From: Tupaia tana
Lineage: Eukaryota > Chordata > Mammalia > Scandentia > Tupaiidae
NCBI GenBank assembly: GCA_026018925.1
Contig: JAKSZU010000016.1
Coordinates: 82,718,059-82,782,058 of the forward strand
Reading direction: 5' to 3'
Length of the DNA: 64,000 nucleotides
Shown: one piece after another, positions 1 through 21,233 of the stretch
Layout of the letters: the number at the start of each line of letters is the position of its first letter
How positions within the stretch are numbered: the first letter of the stretch is position 1
The notes under the pieces: generated by a model
Seen by the model: only the letters and a program-made list of their open reading frames with translations
The model's database searches: none
Told to the model about the DNA's origin: nothing
Position numbers and translations under genes: made by a program

Positions 1-193
1 AGTGAGGCAGGGCCAGAAAGAATTGAACCCCAGCCTGGAAAGTACTCAGGCTGCGGGGAGGCCCTGGGCTGGAGCGTAAGAGCTGGCCAGGCCTTTGTCT
101 CTGGTCACTGACCAGCTGAGAACAGCAGGCTGAGTTGGTAAAGCACCTTGTGAGCAGTAATGTTACAGACATCGGGCTCTGGCTTTTTTTCAG

Positions 194-10836
<10,643 letters not shown>

Positions 10837-11395
10837 CATTATGAGAGCATCACTTTTTCCCTTTCGTGCCCTTGGACCTTTTGTACTGAAAACCCAGCGT
10901 CTAGGTTCTTTTTACTCCTAGATGGAACTGCTACTCCCAAGCCAGGGAAGGGTGGATTGCTGTTTAAAGAAACAATACAAAGAATATATTTTTTTGTTAA
11001 AAACCAGTTGATTTAAATATCTGGTCTCTCTCTTTTTGTTTTTTGGGGTTTTTTTGTTTTGTTTTTTTTTGTTGTTGTTTTGTTTTCGTTTTGTTTTGGG
11101 GGGAGGGGGATGGTTTGGATTCTTTTTGTCGTCATTGCTGGTGACTCATGCCTTTTTTTAATGGGAAAAACAAGTTCATTATATTCATATTTTTTATTTG
11201 TATTTTCAAGACTTTAAACATTTATGTTTAAAAGTGAGAAGAAAAATAATATTCAGAAACTGATTCCTGAAATAATGCAAGCTTATAATGTATCCCGATA
11301 ACTTTCTGGCGTTGCGGGAAGATTCTTTTTCTACAGTGAACTCTGTGGGCATCTCCAAGTATTACCCCTGGACGATAGGAACTGACTCCGGCGTG

Positions 11396-11430
11396 CACAC
11401 ACGGACACACACCCACACACACATCTATCT
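11396..11430. repeat. CA-rich microsatellite in CREBBP 3'UTR
   Basis: ACACACGGACACACACCCAC is followed by ACACACATC inside the 3'UTR. Confidence 0.75.
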
Positions 11431-11725
11431 GTACATCCTGGCTGAAGCCAGACTCTTGTCTTGCAGATGTAGAAATTGTTGCTTTGTTTCTCTGATAAAA
11501 CTGGTTTTAGACAAAAAATAGGGCTGATCACTCTCTTAGACCATGCTAATGTTGATAGAGGGGAAGCATTCTTTTCTTTCTTCTATGTGAAACTTGAAAC
11601 GAGGAAAAGCAATTCTAGTGTAAATCATGCAAGCGCTATAATTACTATAAATAAGAAAATTCAAGAAGATTCAATCACTGTATAGAATGGTAAAGTACCA
11701 ACTCATTTCTTATATCATATTGTTA

Positions 11726-11731
11726 AATAAA
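11726..11731 (+). terminator. CREBBP: Proximal poly(A) signal AATAAA, CREBBP
   Basis: AATAAA lies 890 bp after the stop codon and is followed within 30 bp by a GT-rich stretch. It could produce a shorter CREBBP transcript. Confidence 0.5.
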
Positions 11732-12730
11732 CTGTGTGCAACAGACAAAAAGGGTGGTCCTTCTTGCATTCATGTACATGGTATTAACACTTAGTGTTCG
11801 GGGTTTTTTGTTATGAAAATGCTGTTTTCGACATTGTATTTGGACTATGCATGTTTTTTTCCCATTGTATATAAAGTACCGCTTAAAATTGATATAAATT
11901 ACTGAAGTTTTTAACATGTATTCTGTTCTTTAAGATCCCTGTAAGAATGTTTAAGGTTTTTATTTATTTATATATATTTTTGGAGTCTGTTCTTTGTAAG
12001 ACATGGTTCTGGTTGTTTGCTCATAGCAGAGAGGGCCAGGGCTGTGATCACAGTGGCCGTGCGGGTGACAGCTGGGAAGTGTGTCCAGGCCCGTAGCCTT
12101 CTGGAGGGCTCTCCTCCCAGAGACCAGAGGCAGCAGCTCAGTGTTGGCCCAGCATGTTTGATGCTTCTCGAGGGAGTCTTGCCTGTACAGTGAGGGACAC
12201 CAAATGGTCTGAAACAGCGCATCGCCCCACAGCCTGTGTTGTCCAGGCAGCCCCCACGCTACCCGCCCCAAACACACATCCCAGGATCCGTGCCAAGGGT
12301 GCTCCAGGACCTCAGAAGGTTCCTGTCTCCAAAATCCTGTGTTCGCTAGGGAATCCTGCCTTGGCCTCAGACACTTGGGTTCTCCCTCCTCTAGAACACA
12401 GACGAGGCACCGCCCTTTTCCGGCTGTGAGTGTGGTGAGGAAAGACCTCTGTTTCAGGGCCACCTGTACTCAGCCACATAGACTCCCCCTCCCCTTGGGG
12501 TCCAGTTTTGGGTGCCCTTAGTGCATGGCCTGAGGCCACAAGTGCTGCAAGAATCACTTCCAAGAGGAGGACCTTCCCCGGGGAGCTGAAGTCAGTTCTG
12601 CAGTGTGCACAAGCCCCCAAAACTGTCTTACCCCTTGTCTTCCAAGTAAACATTGGGGTTGGACTGTGAGGATTGAGGCATTAGATTTAGGAATTCTGGC
12701 CCTTTTGTTCACAGACGTTTTGAAAACACT

Positions 12731-12801
12731 AGGTTGTCAGGAAAGTAATGACACATTTTTACATAGAACAACAAAAAAAGTCATGACTTCCCGGCAACCC
12801 A
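12731..12801. mobile_element. Short mariner-like hairpin element (MITE), copy 1
   Basis: The ends are imperfect inverted repeats of about 21 bp: AGGTTGTCAGGAAAGTAATG on the left, and a right end whose complement reads GGGTTGCCGGGAAGTCATG. The element starts near TA and is only about 70 bp, with no coding capacity. The TTAGGTTG-type terminus recalls mariner MITEs such as MADE1. The family assignment is an inference. Confidence 0.5.
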
Positions 12802-13389
12802 ACACTTCAGTATGTGTGTGGTTTGGAAGTTTAAGTTTGAGCAACTTTGTGAGAAATTGGAAGGGCACAACCTACTTTTGGCAGTTCTGAGTCTCGAGTT
12901 TTAGTATCAGGTTAATTAAACCAGGTAAGAATAAGACCACTGCCCAGCACCTGGACTGCCCCTCTCCATCCCATCCCAAAGGACAGCAAGACCACACCCT
13001 CCAGGAGGTGGGCCAGAGCCATCTGCACACCTGGCTGGGTTCTGAAAGCAAGTGGTCTGGACCCCAGGAGCAGCCCCCCACCCACACTCAGGAGGTGGTC
13101 CCTCCCGCATGTGCCTTCTAGCCAGGACAGTGGGGGGCATCTTTTTCAGGTTACCCTGGAGTCCAAAACTACTACGTACTGACCTTGTCCTCTGGAGTCT
13201 GCATCCAGATGTTGGAGCATGTGGCCAAGGGCATGGTCTGTGGGTTCTAACCCTGAGTGTGTCCTGAGGAAATCTGTAAGAGCTGAAAAGCCCTGACTCT
13301 GTGTCTCATGCTGTATACTTAAAGAGAAGAAGAAAAAAGTCCTATATTTGTGATCAAAAAGAGGAAACTTGAAATGTGCTGGTGTTTAT

Positions 13390-13395
13390 AATAAA
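13390..13395 (+). terminator. CREBBP: Distal poly(A) signal AATAAA, CREBBP
   Basis: The hexamer lies in the context TTTATAATAAAAGCTGG, with T/G-rich DNA just after it. It gives a 3'UTR of about 2.6 kb and is the last good signal before intergenic repeats begin. Confidence 0.7.
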
Positions 13396-13415
13396 AGCTG
13401 GTAAAACTGCTTGGA

Positions 13416-13920
13416 TTCAAAGCTGGTTCCAATTGGCTAGTGACCCTGAGAGGCAGCGGGGCAGCCAGTCCTGAGATGGAAGGTGCTCCTCAGAGCTGGT
13501 AAGTGCCCTGGTAAAGCCTGTTAAAGCTGAGCGCCGCGAGGTCTCCAGGTAACAGGACGCCCAGAGGCTTCTGCCTCTCCCCAGACCTCACGGCAAAGCC
13601 AGTCATTCTTTTCACAGCTGTAAAGCAGAACCATAGATTTTGTCTCAACCAAAATGAGCTTTTAGCACTATGTGGCAAAATAAGCGATTGTGTGAAGGGA
13701 GGTGCATCTTAAGAGAGGGCTGTGTGTTGGTAGCCACGGTGCTCCTGGGAAGTGCTCCCGCACAGGGCAGCTTGCTGCCAATTAGGCTCTGCAGGAGCAG
13801 CTGCAGCAATGAGGCGTCTGTCCATCAGGCGTGAAGAAGGCGGCCTTCACACACTGTTCGACGTTAACTGTGTGTATTTCTCATGCGGAAGTTCATCATA
13901 CATGAGCAGAAAGGGATAGG
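13416..13920. other. Intergenic, no feature recognised
   Basis: The 500 bp after the CREBBP poly(A) site contain no coding exon, no recognisable SINE and no CpG cluster. Confidence 0.5.
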
Positions 13921-13947
13921 GGAATAGTTCTATCCCCAAGAAATGTA

Positions 13948-14012
13948 GTAGGTTGTCAGAAAATCGTGTGTTTTTCCATGCAAAAATGCATCATGACTTC
14001 CGACCACCCATG
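13948..14012. mobile_element. Short mariner-like hairpin element (MITE), copy 2
   Basis: It begins TAGGTTGTCAGAAAATCGTG and ends CATGACTTCCGACCACCCA, so its termini are inverted and match those of the element at 12731-12801. The inner part (TTTTTCCATGCAAAAATGCA) is also self-complementary. It is about 65 bp and non-coding. Confidence 0.48.
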
Positions 14013-14116
14013 GGTGAATGCGGCACCCAGGCTTGACAAAGGACAGACTCCGAGGACCTTCGATGAGTTGGCGGGAACACATTGCAGTTGGTCTAAATTT
14101 TACACACAGTTTTTCA

Positions 14117-14372
14117 GACCTGCCTGTGGCAGGGTGGATAAGGCAGCTGGATCCCACATGACTGACCGCTTGGTTTGAGCCTGGACCCTGTGACTCGAAC
14201 ACTTCAGGTACATATGTATGAGTGCCCAAAATCCCTAACAGGAAAAATGGAGAAGGGATTGTAGCTTCCCCATGCCTGTAGGGTGTTTTCTCTCTCTCTG
14301 TCCCCTCTTTCCCTCCCTCTCTGTCTCTCGTCTCTGGTGACACACACTCCTGCCGGCAAAAATACTTGAAAA
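14117..14372 (+). mobile_element. tRNA-SINE, AGCTGGATCCC subtype
   Basis: TGTGGCAGGGTGGATAAGGC and AGCTGGATCCCACATGACTG form the tRNA-like part. CCCAAAATCCC and a CT-rich body follow. Confidence 0.72.
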
Positions 14373-14387
14373 TGTTTTGGGGGTCAG

Positions 14388-14515
14388 CAGGTGACATGCC
14401 AGTTAGGGTGCTAGACCTGGCAGCTTGCTTTCTCATTTTCCTTCTCTCTGTCTTTCTGTCTTTGGTAAGCACATGAGTCCTTTAGCAAATTAATTGATAA
14501 TAATAATGTTTTAAA
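14388..14515 (+). mobile_element. tRNA-SINE type B, internally deleted
   Basis: The head GGGGGTCAGCAGGTGACATG jumps straight to the ACCTGGCAGCTTGCTTTCTC segment, so the anticodon-to-B-box part is missing. An A/T-rich tail closes it. Confidence 0.7.
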
Positions 14516-14529
14516 AATACACGTTTTTG

Positions 14530-14533
<4 letters not shown>

Positions 14534-14566
<33 letters not shown>
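14534..14566. repeat. (GT)n microsatellite
   Basis: An unbroken run of about 15 GT units, then GTATGTG. Confidence 0.9.
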
Positions 14567-14568
<2 letters not shown>

Positions 14569-15044
14569 TTTGTGATTACTTCTGTGAAAAACAGACGGGC
14601 ATCCCCAACAGGCTCATCACACTGCGATCAGCCCCAGCCTCAGGCGACCTGGGTCACAGCCAGTGCACCTGCTATGCTCCCCTGTCCCGTGTAGGGCCCG
14701 TTGTGTCACTGGTGTGCAACCTCCTGGCCCTTCCCTTTCATAGAGGATTTCCTAGGGATCTACTGGCTATGATTCCCCTTCAATTCACCAAGCTGAACAT
14801 GTTCAAAGGGAGCTAGTCACTACATTACACCTTGGTGAAGCAAGACTGCCAGAGAAGAGACTGGCGTGAGAGAACAGATTACAGAAGGCCTAGGCCTGAG
14901 GCCTCTGTGGGATTGAGGGGACCGAGAACCGGTGCTGATGAAGTCCCTGAAGCAAGGAACCCTGGGCCCAGAGCACCGGCCTATGCTTGCTCCTGGAGTG
15001 GGTTTCCTGACTAATGTGGCGAGTGTTTAAATGCATCGCTCCGT

Positions 15045-15272
15045 GGGGCCAGCTGGTGGCATGGTGGTGGACTCCCACATGGCTAACTGATTCGAACACC
15101 GGACCTGGCGGCTTGAAAATCATGCTGGGCACATGTGTGTGCATACCCAAAATCCCAGGAGAACGGAGAAGAAAGGACTGCATTGTGGCCATCCCCCAGA
15201 GAGTGATTTCTCACTTTCCCTCCCTCTCATTGTATCTTTCAAGCTCACGTGCCCTATGGCAAAAACTTTATC
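15045..15272 (+). mobile_element. tRNA-SINE type A
   Basis: GGGGCCAGCTGGTGGCATGG head, CCCAAAATCCC body motif, GTGATTTCTCACTTTCCCTC and the end CCCTATGGCAAAAAC. Confidence 0.78.
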
Positions 15273-15676
15273 CTTTGTCCTGGCAACAGAGCACGAGGAA
15301 ACAGCAGGCCTTGAGCCCTGCTCCAGCCCTGTGCTCGAAGAGGAGCCCTTTCTTCCAACAAGAAATTCCCACACCCTGGCCTCATCCTTAACTCCACAAG
15401 CTCCTGGGAGCCCACTGCGGGATACCGCCGTGGAAGTGGGAGACTCGGCACATCATAATCCCTCATGTCCCTACAAAGGCCTGTGTTCAGCCCCTCCTGG
15501 GTAACTTTGGCATCAGAGACAAAGAATTGTTGGCAACCTGGTGTTGGTGGCAAGGACCCCGTCAGCCCCCAGCACCTGCAAGAGGGCTGCATGACCGAAG
15601 TGGGCTTCTGCGTCCCACCCTGGGTGCTCTGGCTCTGGGCCACCAGTGAAGCCTCTGACAGACTGGTTCTCGGACA

Positions 15677-15925
15677 AGACGCTAGTGTGACGCGTAAAGC
15701 AACTGGGTCCCACATGGCCCACTGCATGGTTGAGTCCCAGACCCGATGAGCTGGAAAACACACTAGGCACATGAGCATGTGTGCCTAAAATCCAAAAAGA
15801 AAGGAGAAATGGGGATGGGTGGAGGCATGACCACCCCCGTGAGGAGTGCTTTCTCACTTTCCCTTTCTCTCCATCTCTGTCCAGTGAGTGCATGTGATCT
15901 CCGGCAAGATTAAAGAAAAACAAAA
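15677..15925 (+). mobile_element. tRNA-SINE, diverged
   Basis: GTGTGACGCGTAAAGCAACT aligns with the SINE anticodon arm. GGTTGAGTCCCAGACC, a CT-rich body and a terminal A-rich stretch follow. Confidence 0.65.
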
Positions 15926-15929
15926 ACTG

Positions 15930-17230
15930 ACTCTCAAAGAATTTGTGGGTATCCCAGGAAATTCAGACTAGAGGATTTTTGAGGGGAGGGAATATTTAGG
16001 GAAAATCCCAAGCAAGGGTTAGATTTGGAGTCCACAGCTCCCCAGGGAACCAGAGTAGGTCAGGAAGGGTAGGTCTTCGCTGTGCTTCCCTGTCCCTGCC
16101 ACCAGCCACGTCACCTTCCTCGTCATGCGTCATGGGGTAGGGATGGAAGGAGAGCAGGGAGAAAACACTAAGAGGCTGAGACTGTAGAGTAGCATCGCTC
16201 CCGTGCTCCCAAGGCTGTGGATTCTAACCCTCCATAGAGGCAAGGGGACGTAGGTGGGCAGTACGGGAGGCATCGGAAGCTGGACTTGCTGCACTGCAGC
16301 CGCTGGAGCTCAGAAGGCTCTTGGGCTTCGTGGGAGGCTGACTCTTTCCCCCTGCTTTCTCCCTCGGTAGACATATGAGTTCCAAGCTTGGGTTTCCTGG
16401 GTGAGAAAAGGGGTCTTCGTGTAGGAGGAGGGCAGCTAGTGTCAACAGTGGTGTGAACACCTGGCAGCACTGTGCCCAAGTCACTTTCTCTGCAGGACAG
16501 GCAATCTGAGGAGCTGCCTGGAGATGCAGACCTGTGGCTTCCAGCTTCCGTCCAAGTTAGCAGACGTTCTCAGAGCACCACGTCTGTCCACAGAGAGCAC
16601 TGGCTGACAGGTCCTGGACACCGAGGTGCAGCCCTCAAAGAACTTGACTGACAGAGACCACTACTGGGGGGAAAGGGCTGGCAGGTGTTAGAACTCCAGC
16701 CCAGGGCCTTGACTCGAGTTTATGCTGAAAACAAGGAAAATGCCTCATCACTGGGGCTGCCTCAGAGCTCCACGGGTTTGAAGCATGCAGGCTTGCTTTC
16801 TGTTGTCTGTTCCTGGTCAGCGCTGCTCCTGCTTTAACAAAACCACAGACTACTTGGAGTCTCGCAGTCTGGGTTGGGGGCTCGAGAGTCCTCATTTCTG
16901 GGAGGCAAGGCCAGCCCTGCAGGCTGTCTGCCAACTTTGAGCAGCAAGGCCTCAGGACCAAGAACAAACTATCTGTCTTTGCAGCTTCCTCATCTGAGTG
17001 CTCATGATAAACACAGGGCTCGGTAGAGGGAGGGGTCAGCCCGGGGGCTCCCAGCCTCATTCCCAGCCGCAGCCTTCCTGCCCTACTCAATTCCCTGAGT
17101 AAGAGCTCAGGGGTATCCCCTCTGATCCTTTGCAGGACAGACACATGGCAGAGCCAAGGTTGACATGTGCCGGGGTGGCCAACAGCCCCCCACAGGCTGC
17201 GAAAATCTGTGATCTGAGTTCTTTCTCTCT
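15930..17230. other. Intergenic DNA between CREBBP and TRAP1, nothing recognised
   Basis: Unique sequence without a supported exon, promoter-like CpG cluster or repeat. Minus-strand frames up to 169 codons here have no splice context or family resemblance. Confidence 0.5.
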
Positions 17231-17236
17231 TTTTAA

Positions 17237-17450
17237 CATTTATTTTTCTTTTCTATGAGATAGAAAGAGTAACAGAGAGAGAGAGCTGGCACCGCCAACA
17301 GTCCTAATGTCTCAACCCACACATGCTGGTACACAGAGAAATCTCTGGATGTGAACCCAGAACTCTCCTCCACGTGGGTCAACCTCACCGAGTGCAGCCC
17401 CATCACCGTAGCACCTCGGCTGTGAGCTGAGCTCTTTGCTGGGCCAGGAG
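17237..17450 (-). mobile_element. Probable very old SINE relic, minus strand
   Basis: An A/T-rich start, then GAGAGAGAGAGCTGGC and GGATGTGAACCCAGAACTC, which resembles a reversed B box. The copy is too diverged to assign to the SINE types above. Confidence 0.35.
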
Positions 17451-18802
17451 GCACCTTTCAAAACACGCTGTTGAGGCCAGGTGTCCAAGGTATCCACCAC
17501 AGAAGTTTCCAGGAGTGAGTACAGGGGGAAAGGCTGCGTTCCTGAGAGGCAGAGTTCTCAGAAGACGCTTTTCCAGGGAGGTTTTGAGGTTATCCTAGAC
17601 TTGGCCCTGTATTATATTTATCCTAACAGGAGGCTGGGAACCCCAAACGTGCACCCTCCCTGCAAGAGCCCAGATGGGTGTCAGTGGGGGTGGCTGCAGA
17701 AGGAAGGGATTAGGATTAGGATTCCTCCCCTTTGCCCAGTATCACTTTCCCTTCCTGAAATGACCTTCCCAAGCAATGCGCCATAGACCAGTATGTCTGC
17801 TGTTGACTGATTCCCCAAATGGAGTGAAAAGTGAATGGACGTGACCTGAGGTCAAGACTCCAGCTCCTCAGTGCTGCAGGGGCTCCAGGGCGTGCAGACT
17901 TCGAGAGCCGTGATGGAACTCTGCTGTCCTGTGGGCTGAGACCATAGCTGAGAACTGTTATCGCTGGGGGAAAGTCACTGAAGACTGGGGTGTGATCTAG
18001 CTGCTGTGTAAGGCGGGAGGCTGGAAAGAGTGAGGACAGTACCAGGCTACCCAGTCCTCCGGTGTTCCGCCATCTCAAGCTGCCCATTTCTTTCACAATC
18101 ACCTCAAGCCAGGAAATTGAGAGGTCATCCTTCACACCGTCCACCGGAAACATTTTCCGGTGCCCTCTCCCAACAGCCCCACCCTCTCCAGGACCCACAA
18201 GGGACTCGCTTCTGCTCGGCAATCCTTTGCAGCACCTGCCACAAGCTCGCATCACCATTTTAGTACAGTTATTTCATCGTAGCAGCGGGCCACGCGTGCC
18301 TCAGAAGCATCTGGGCGCCGTCTAAATGGCTGGGCCACAGCCCGGGATTGAAGTGGTGCCGCGGCCAGGACTCGGCTGTGGGTCAGAATCCACAGCTAAA
18401 TCTCCAACCTCCAGGGAGGCGCGAGCCCTGGAGGCAACGCATCCGCCCAGCTTGGCTGCTGGTGGGTAGAGCGAGCGTTCTGGAGGAGCCAGTGCTCTGG
18501 AATTCCTTTCTCCGCCGCGGTAGTGTTTCGGCCAGCCCGGGGTCGGGATTCGTAAAGGCCACAGAAACGCTGGCTGCGGCTTCTTGGAGGGGATAGCGAC
18601 AACGCCCCATTTAGGGATGCACGAGCCTGGGCGTGGCTAGCCGGCGCGGCCCGGGGCACTCGGACACCCCTGATGGCTCGGCGCGCAGGACCTGTCGCCC
18701 TTGACAACTGACCCAAGGTCACGGAGGTCCCGCCCCAGCCCGACAGTCCGCGCCTCGCCCGGCCGCCCACGCAGGCAGCGAGCCGAGCACCCGGCGCGCG
18801 CG

Positions 18803-18810
18803 TGACGTCA
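18803..18810. promoter_or_regulatory. TRAP1: Palindromic cAMP response element TGACGTCA
   Basis: A perfect full CRE (TGACGTCA) lies 67 bp upstream of the TRAP1 ATG inside the CpG island. Full CREs in promoters within 200 bp of the start are known to bind CREB/ATF proteins. Activity here is an inference. Confidence 0.6.
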
Positions 18811-18876
18811 CCGCGCCGCGTCCCGGGAAGGCCCGCCCCGGCCGGCGTGGCTGCGCGCGGCGCTCGGGAGGACGAC

Positions 18877-18964
18877 ATGGCGCGCGAACTGCGGGCGCTG
18901 CTGCTGTGGGGCCGCCGCCTGCGGCCCGTGCTGCCGGCGCCGGCGCTGGTAGCCACCCCGGGAG
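18877..18964 (+). CDS. TRAP1: TRAP1 exon 1, start codon and presequence
   Basis: Residues 1-29 plus one base, rich in Arg and Leu with no acidic residue except Glu4. This is the expected mitochondrial presequence character. The donor is GTGAGG at 18965. Confidence 0.96.
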
Positions 18965-21201
18965 GTGAGGGCGGGCGGGGCGGGCCGCGGGGCGTCCCTC
19001 CGATGCTGCGGGCCAGGCTCCAGGCTCCCGGCTCCCGGGTGAGAGCGCAAGGCGGCGCGTTTGGGGGCGCTCCCAGCTCCGCTCCACGGGGCTGCCTTCT
19101 CCGGTATCGGCCCTCTCGACCGACCCACCCCTCGGCGACAGGTTGGAGTCGGCATCGTTTTCCCCCTAGGTTTTGGGGATCCTTGAGGGGCGGGGGTTCA
19201 AGGGACCGCGGGGTCAATTCCTCCTAGAGCTTAAGGGAGTCCGCGGACGAGCACGCGAGGTCGCTCTGGAGGGCGGAGCCTGGGGGCTGCGTGCGCGTTT
19301 GGAACCGCTCCGCGGGGGTGATGTGAGAGTCCCTGGAGTTGTGCTTCTTAGATCCCGCCCCCGAGTATCGCAGAAACCGGGCGTTCGTTTGTCCATTGGA
19401 CACACATCCGAGCGTTCAGTGACTCGCACGGGTTCGAGTTCTGGGGAGGCAATAGCGAACAAAACCAGCATCGGTCACCCGGGCCCTCGGGAGCTGGTGG
19501 ACTCTGGGCTGTTGACTTCTGTGTCTCCCACGGTACACAATAAATGTTGGGGAAAATGAAGAGGATAACCTTAATCCCTTTTCACATCCCACTCAGAGTA
19601 ATTACGGTGAGCATTTTGGCATGTTTTTTTGCTGGCGCTGCACACTCAGTTACACAAATCTGTAAATATAGTTATGCACATGTGTTCAGTTTACATAAAA
19701 AGGCCTCAGTCACGTGTGCATGTGCTACATCTCACTTTTCCTCCTCTGTCTCCAGTGAGCACACGCGCCCTGGGGTGAGGGGGATTACAACAAAAAAACA
19801 GTAAGACTTGTGACCTATAGGCAAAACGGATTTTTGGGGAGGTGGGGGGTTGCTACAGGGCACGTGCGCTTGCAAGAAAGAGACAGAGATACAGAAAAAG
19901 AGAAGTCACACCCCCCCCCCCGAGGGTGGGGGGGATGGCCATGCAGCAATCCTTTTCTCCTCCATTCTTCTCTCGGGATCTTGGTCACATGAGGTGAGTT
20001 TAAGTCACTGGGTCTGGGACTCGAACCGTGGTGGACTAGCGACATAGCCAGTACACCAACTGCTGGTCTCTAAAGGCAGATGTTTTAAAAAGCAAGGAGC
20101 ATGCCCAGTGTGGTCTTACTCATTTGCCCTGCTTGGGCAGCCCTGGGGGCTGTTACTTTTTTTTCCTAATGAATTAGTTACTTTATTTAACTTGCTGTAG
20201 TCATCCGAGAGAGACAGGGGGAAAGTGAAAAAGCAAGCTGGCAGGTCCAGGACTCAAACCGTTGTCAGCCACGTGGGAGTCCAGTGCCCTAACTACCATA
20301 CCACTGTCCCGACAGTTACTTTTTTAATTCCCGCAAACCAGTCTAAAATGACCACTACTGCCACTCGTTGACTGAATGTGCTGTTTGAGCATGGTGATGC
20401 TCGTGTTTATAAAACGTTTTGTTGGTAAAAAGCTGTTGAGTGATGGATGCTTTGATATACCAATACATATGATGTATTTGACTTCAGAGTTTGATACTAA
20501 GAAACGTAGGCTTGTGTCTACTATAATCTGGTGATATAAGTAACACATTAACAAAAACAAATTTAAGTTTTCTTAAAACTTAGGCATCCCCACCAAGGTC
20601 TTTACATCACGACCCACCCTAAACTTCAGCCCAGCACATACAGGGAGGCTTTGGGATGCGAACCTGGGCCTTCTCCTGTGGGTCAAGCATCTTAGAGTTC
20701 TGCTTTACACTGATCCACCAGCTGCCCCCTTGTAGTAGAAGAGAGGCTACAGGCTGGCATTTATTTATTTATTTTTAAAGAATTATTTTATTTAACTTTA
20801 TTTATTGTAATTTGACCGAGAGGGACAGAGCAAGAGAGAAAGAGTGAGGGAAAGTGAGAAAGCAAGCCACCAGGTCTGGGACTCCAACCACGGCCATGTG
20901 GGAGTCCAGTACCCTTAACTGTCACACCACCTGCTAGCCCCAGGCTGGCATTTAGTAATTTTAAAAAATTACTTATTTTTATATATATATATAAATTTTA
21001 ATTTTGCTGCAGGGCACATGCACTCATCAGAAAGATGGGGGTGGGGAGGGACCTGAACTGCAGTTGACCACGTTGGAGTCCAATACCTCAACCACCATGC
21101 CACCTGCTGGCCCCCAAGTTTTGTTTGTTTGTTTTTAAGAATTATTTAGTTTTATTTATTATTGTTTTTTAGTTTGCTGCAGGGCACATGTGTGTGGGGG
21201 G

Positions 21202-21233
<32 letters not shown>

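Larger units (their letters stand above)
10837..13410 (+). other. CREBBP: CREBBP 3' untranslated region
   Basis: AT-rich DNA after the TAG stop has a T/G-rich tract at 11030-11110 and long stretches that resemble the conserved mammalian CBP 3'UTR. Two canonical AATAAA signals (11726 and 13390) suggest alternative ends. The longer form, about 2.6 kb, agrees with the size of the human UTR as I recall it. A small mariner-like hairpin element sits inside at 12731-12801. Confidence 0.8.
18600..19420. promoter_or_regulatory. TRAP1: CpG-island promoter of TRAP1
   Basis: CpG density rises sharply over about 800 bp centred on the TRAP1 first exon. It contains GC boxes (CCCGCCCC at about 18730, GCCCGCCCCGG at about 18831) and a palindromic CRE at 18803, with no TATA box at a useful distance. 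This is the usual form of a housekeeping promoter. The transcription start is not identifiable from sequence and is probably within 80 bp of the ATG. Confidence 0.85.

Noticed and set aside
18396..19217. Minus-strand frame of 273 codons over the TRAP1 CpG island
   Set aside because: High GC content lowers stop frequency. The frame overlaps the promoter and exon 1 in antisense and has no recognisable domain.
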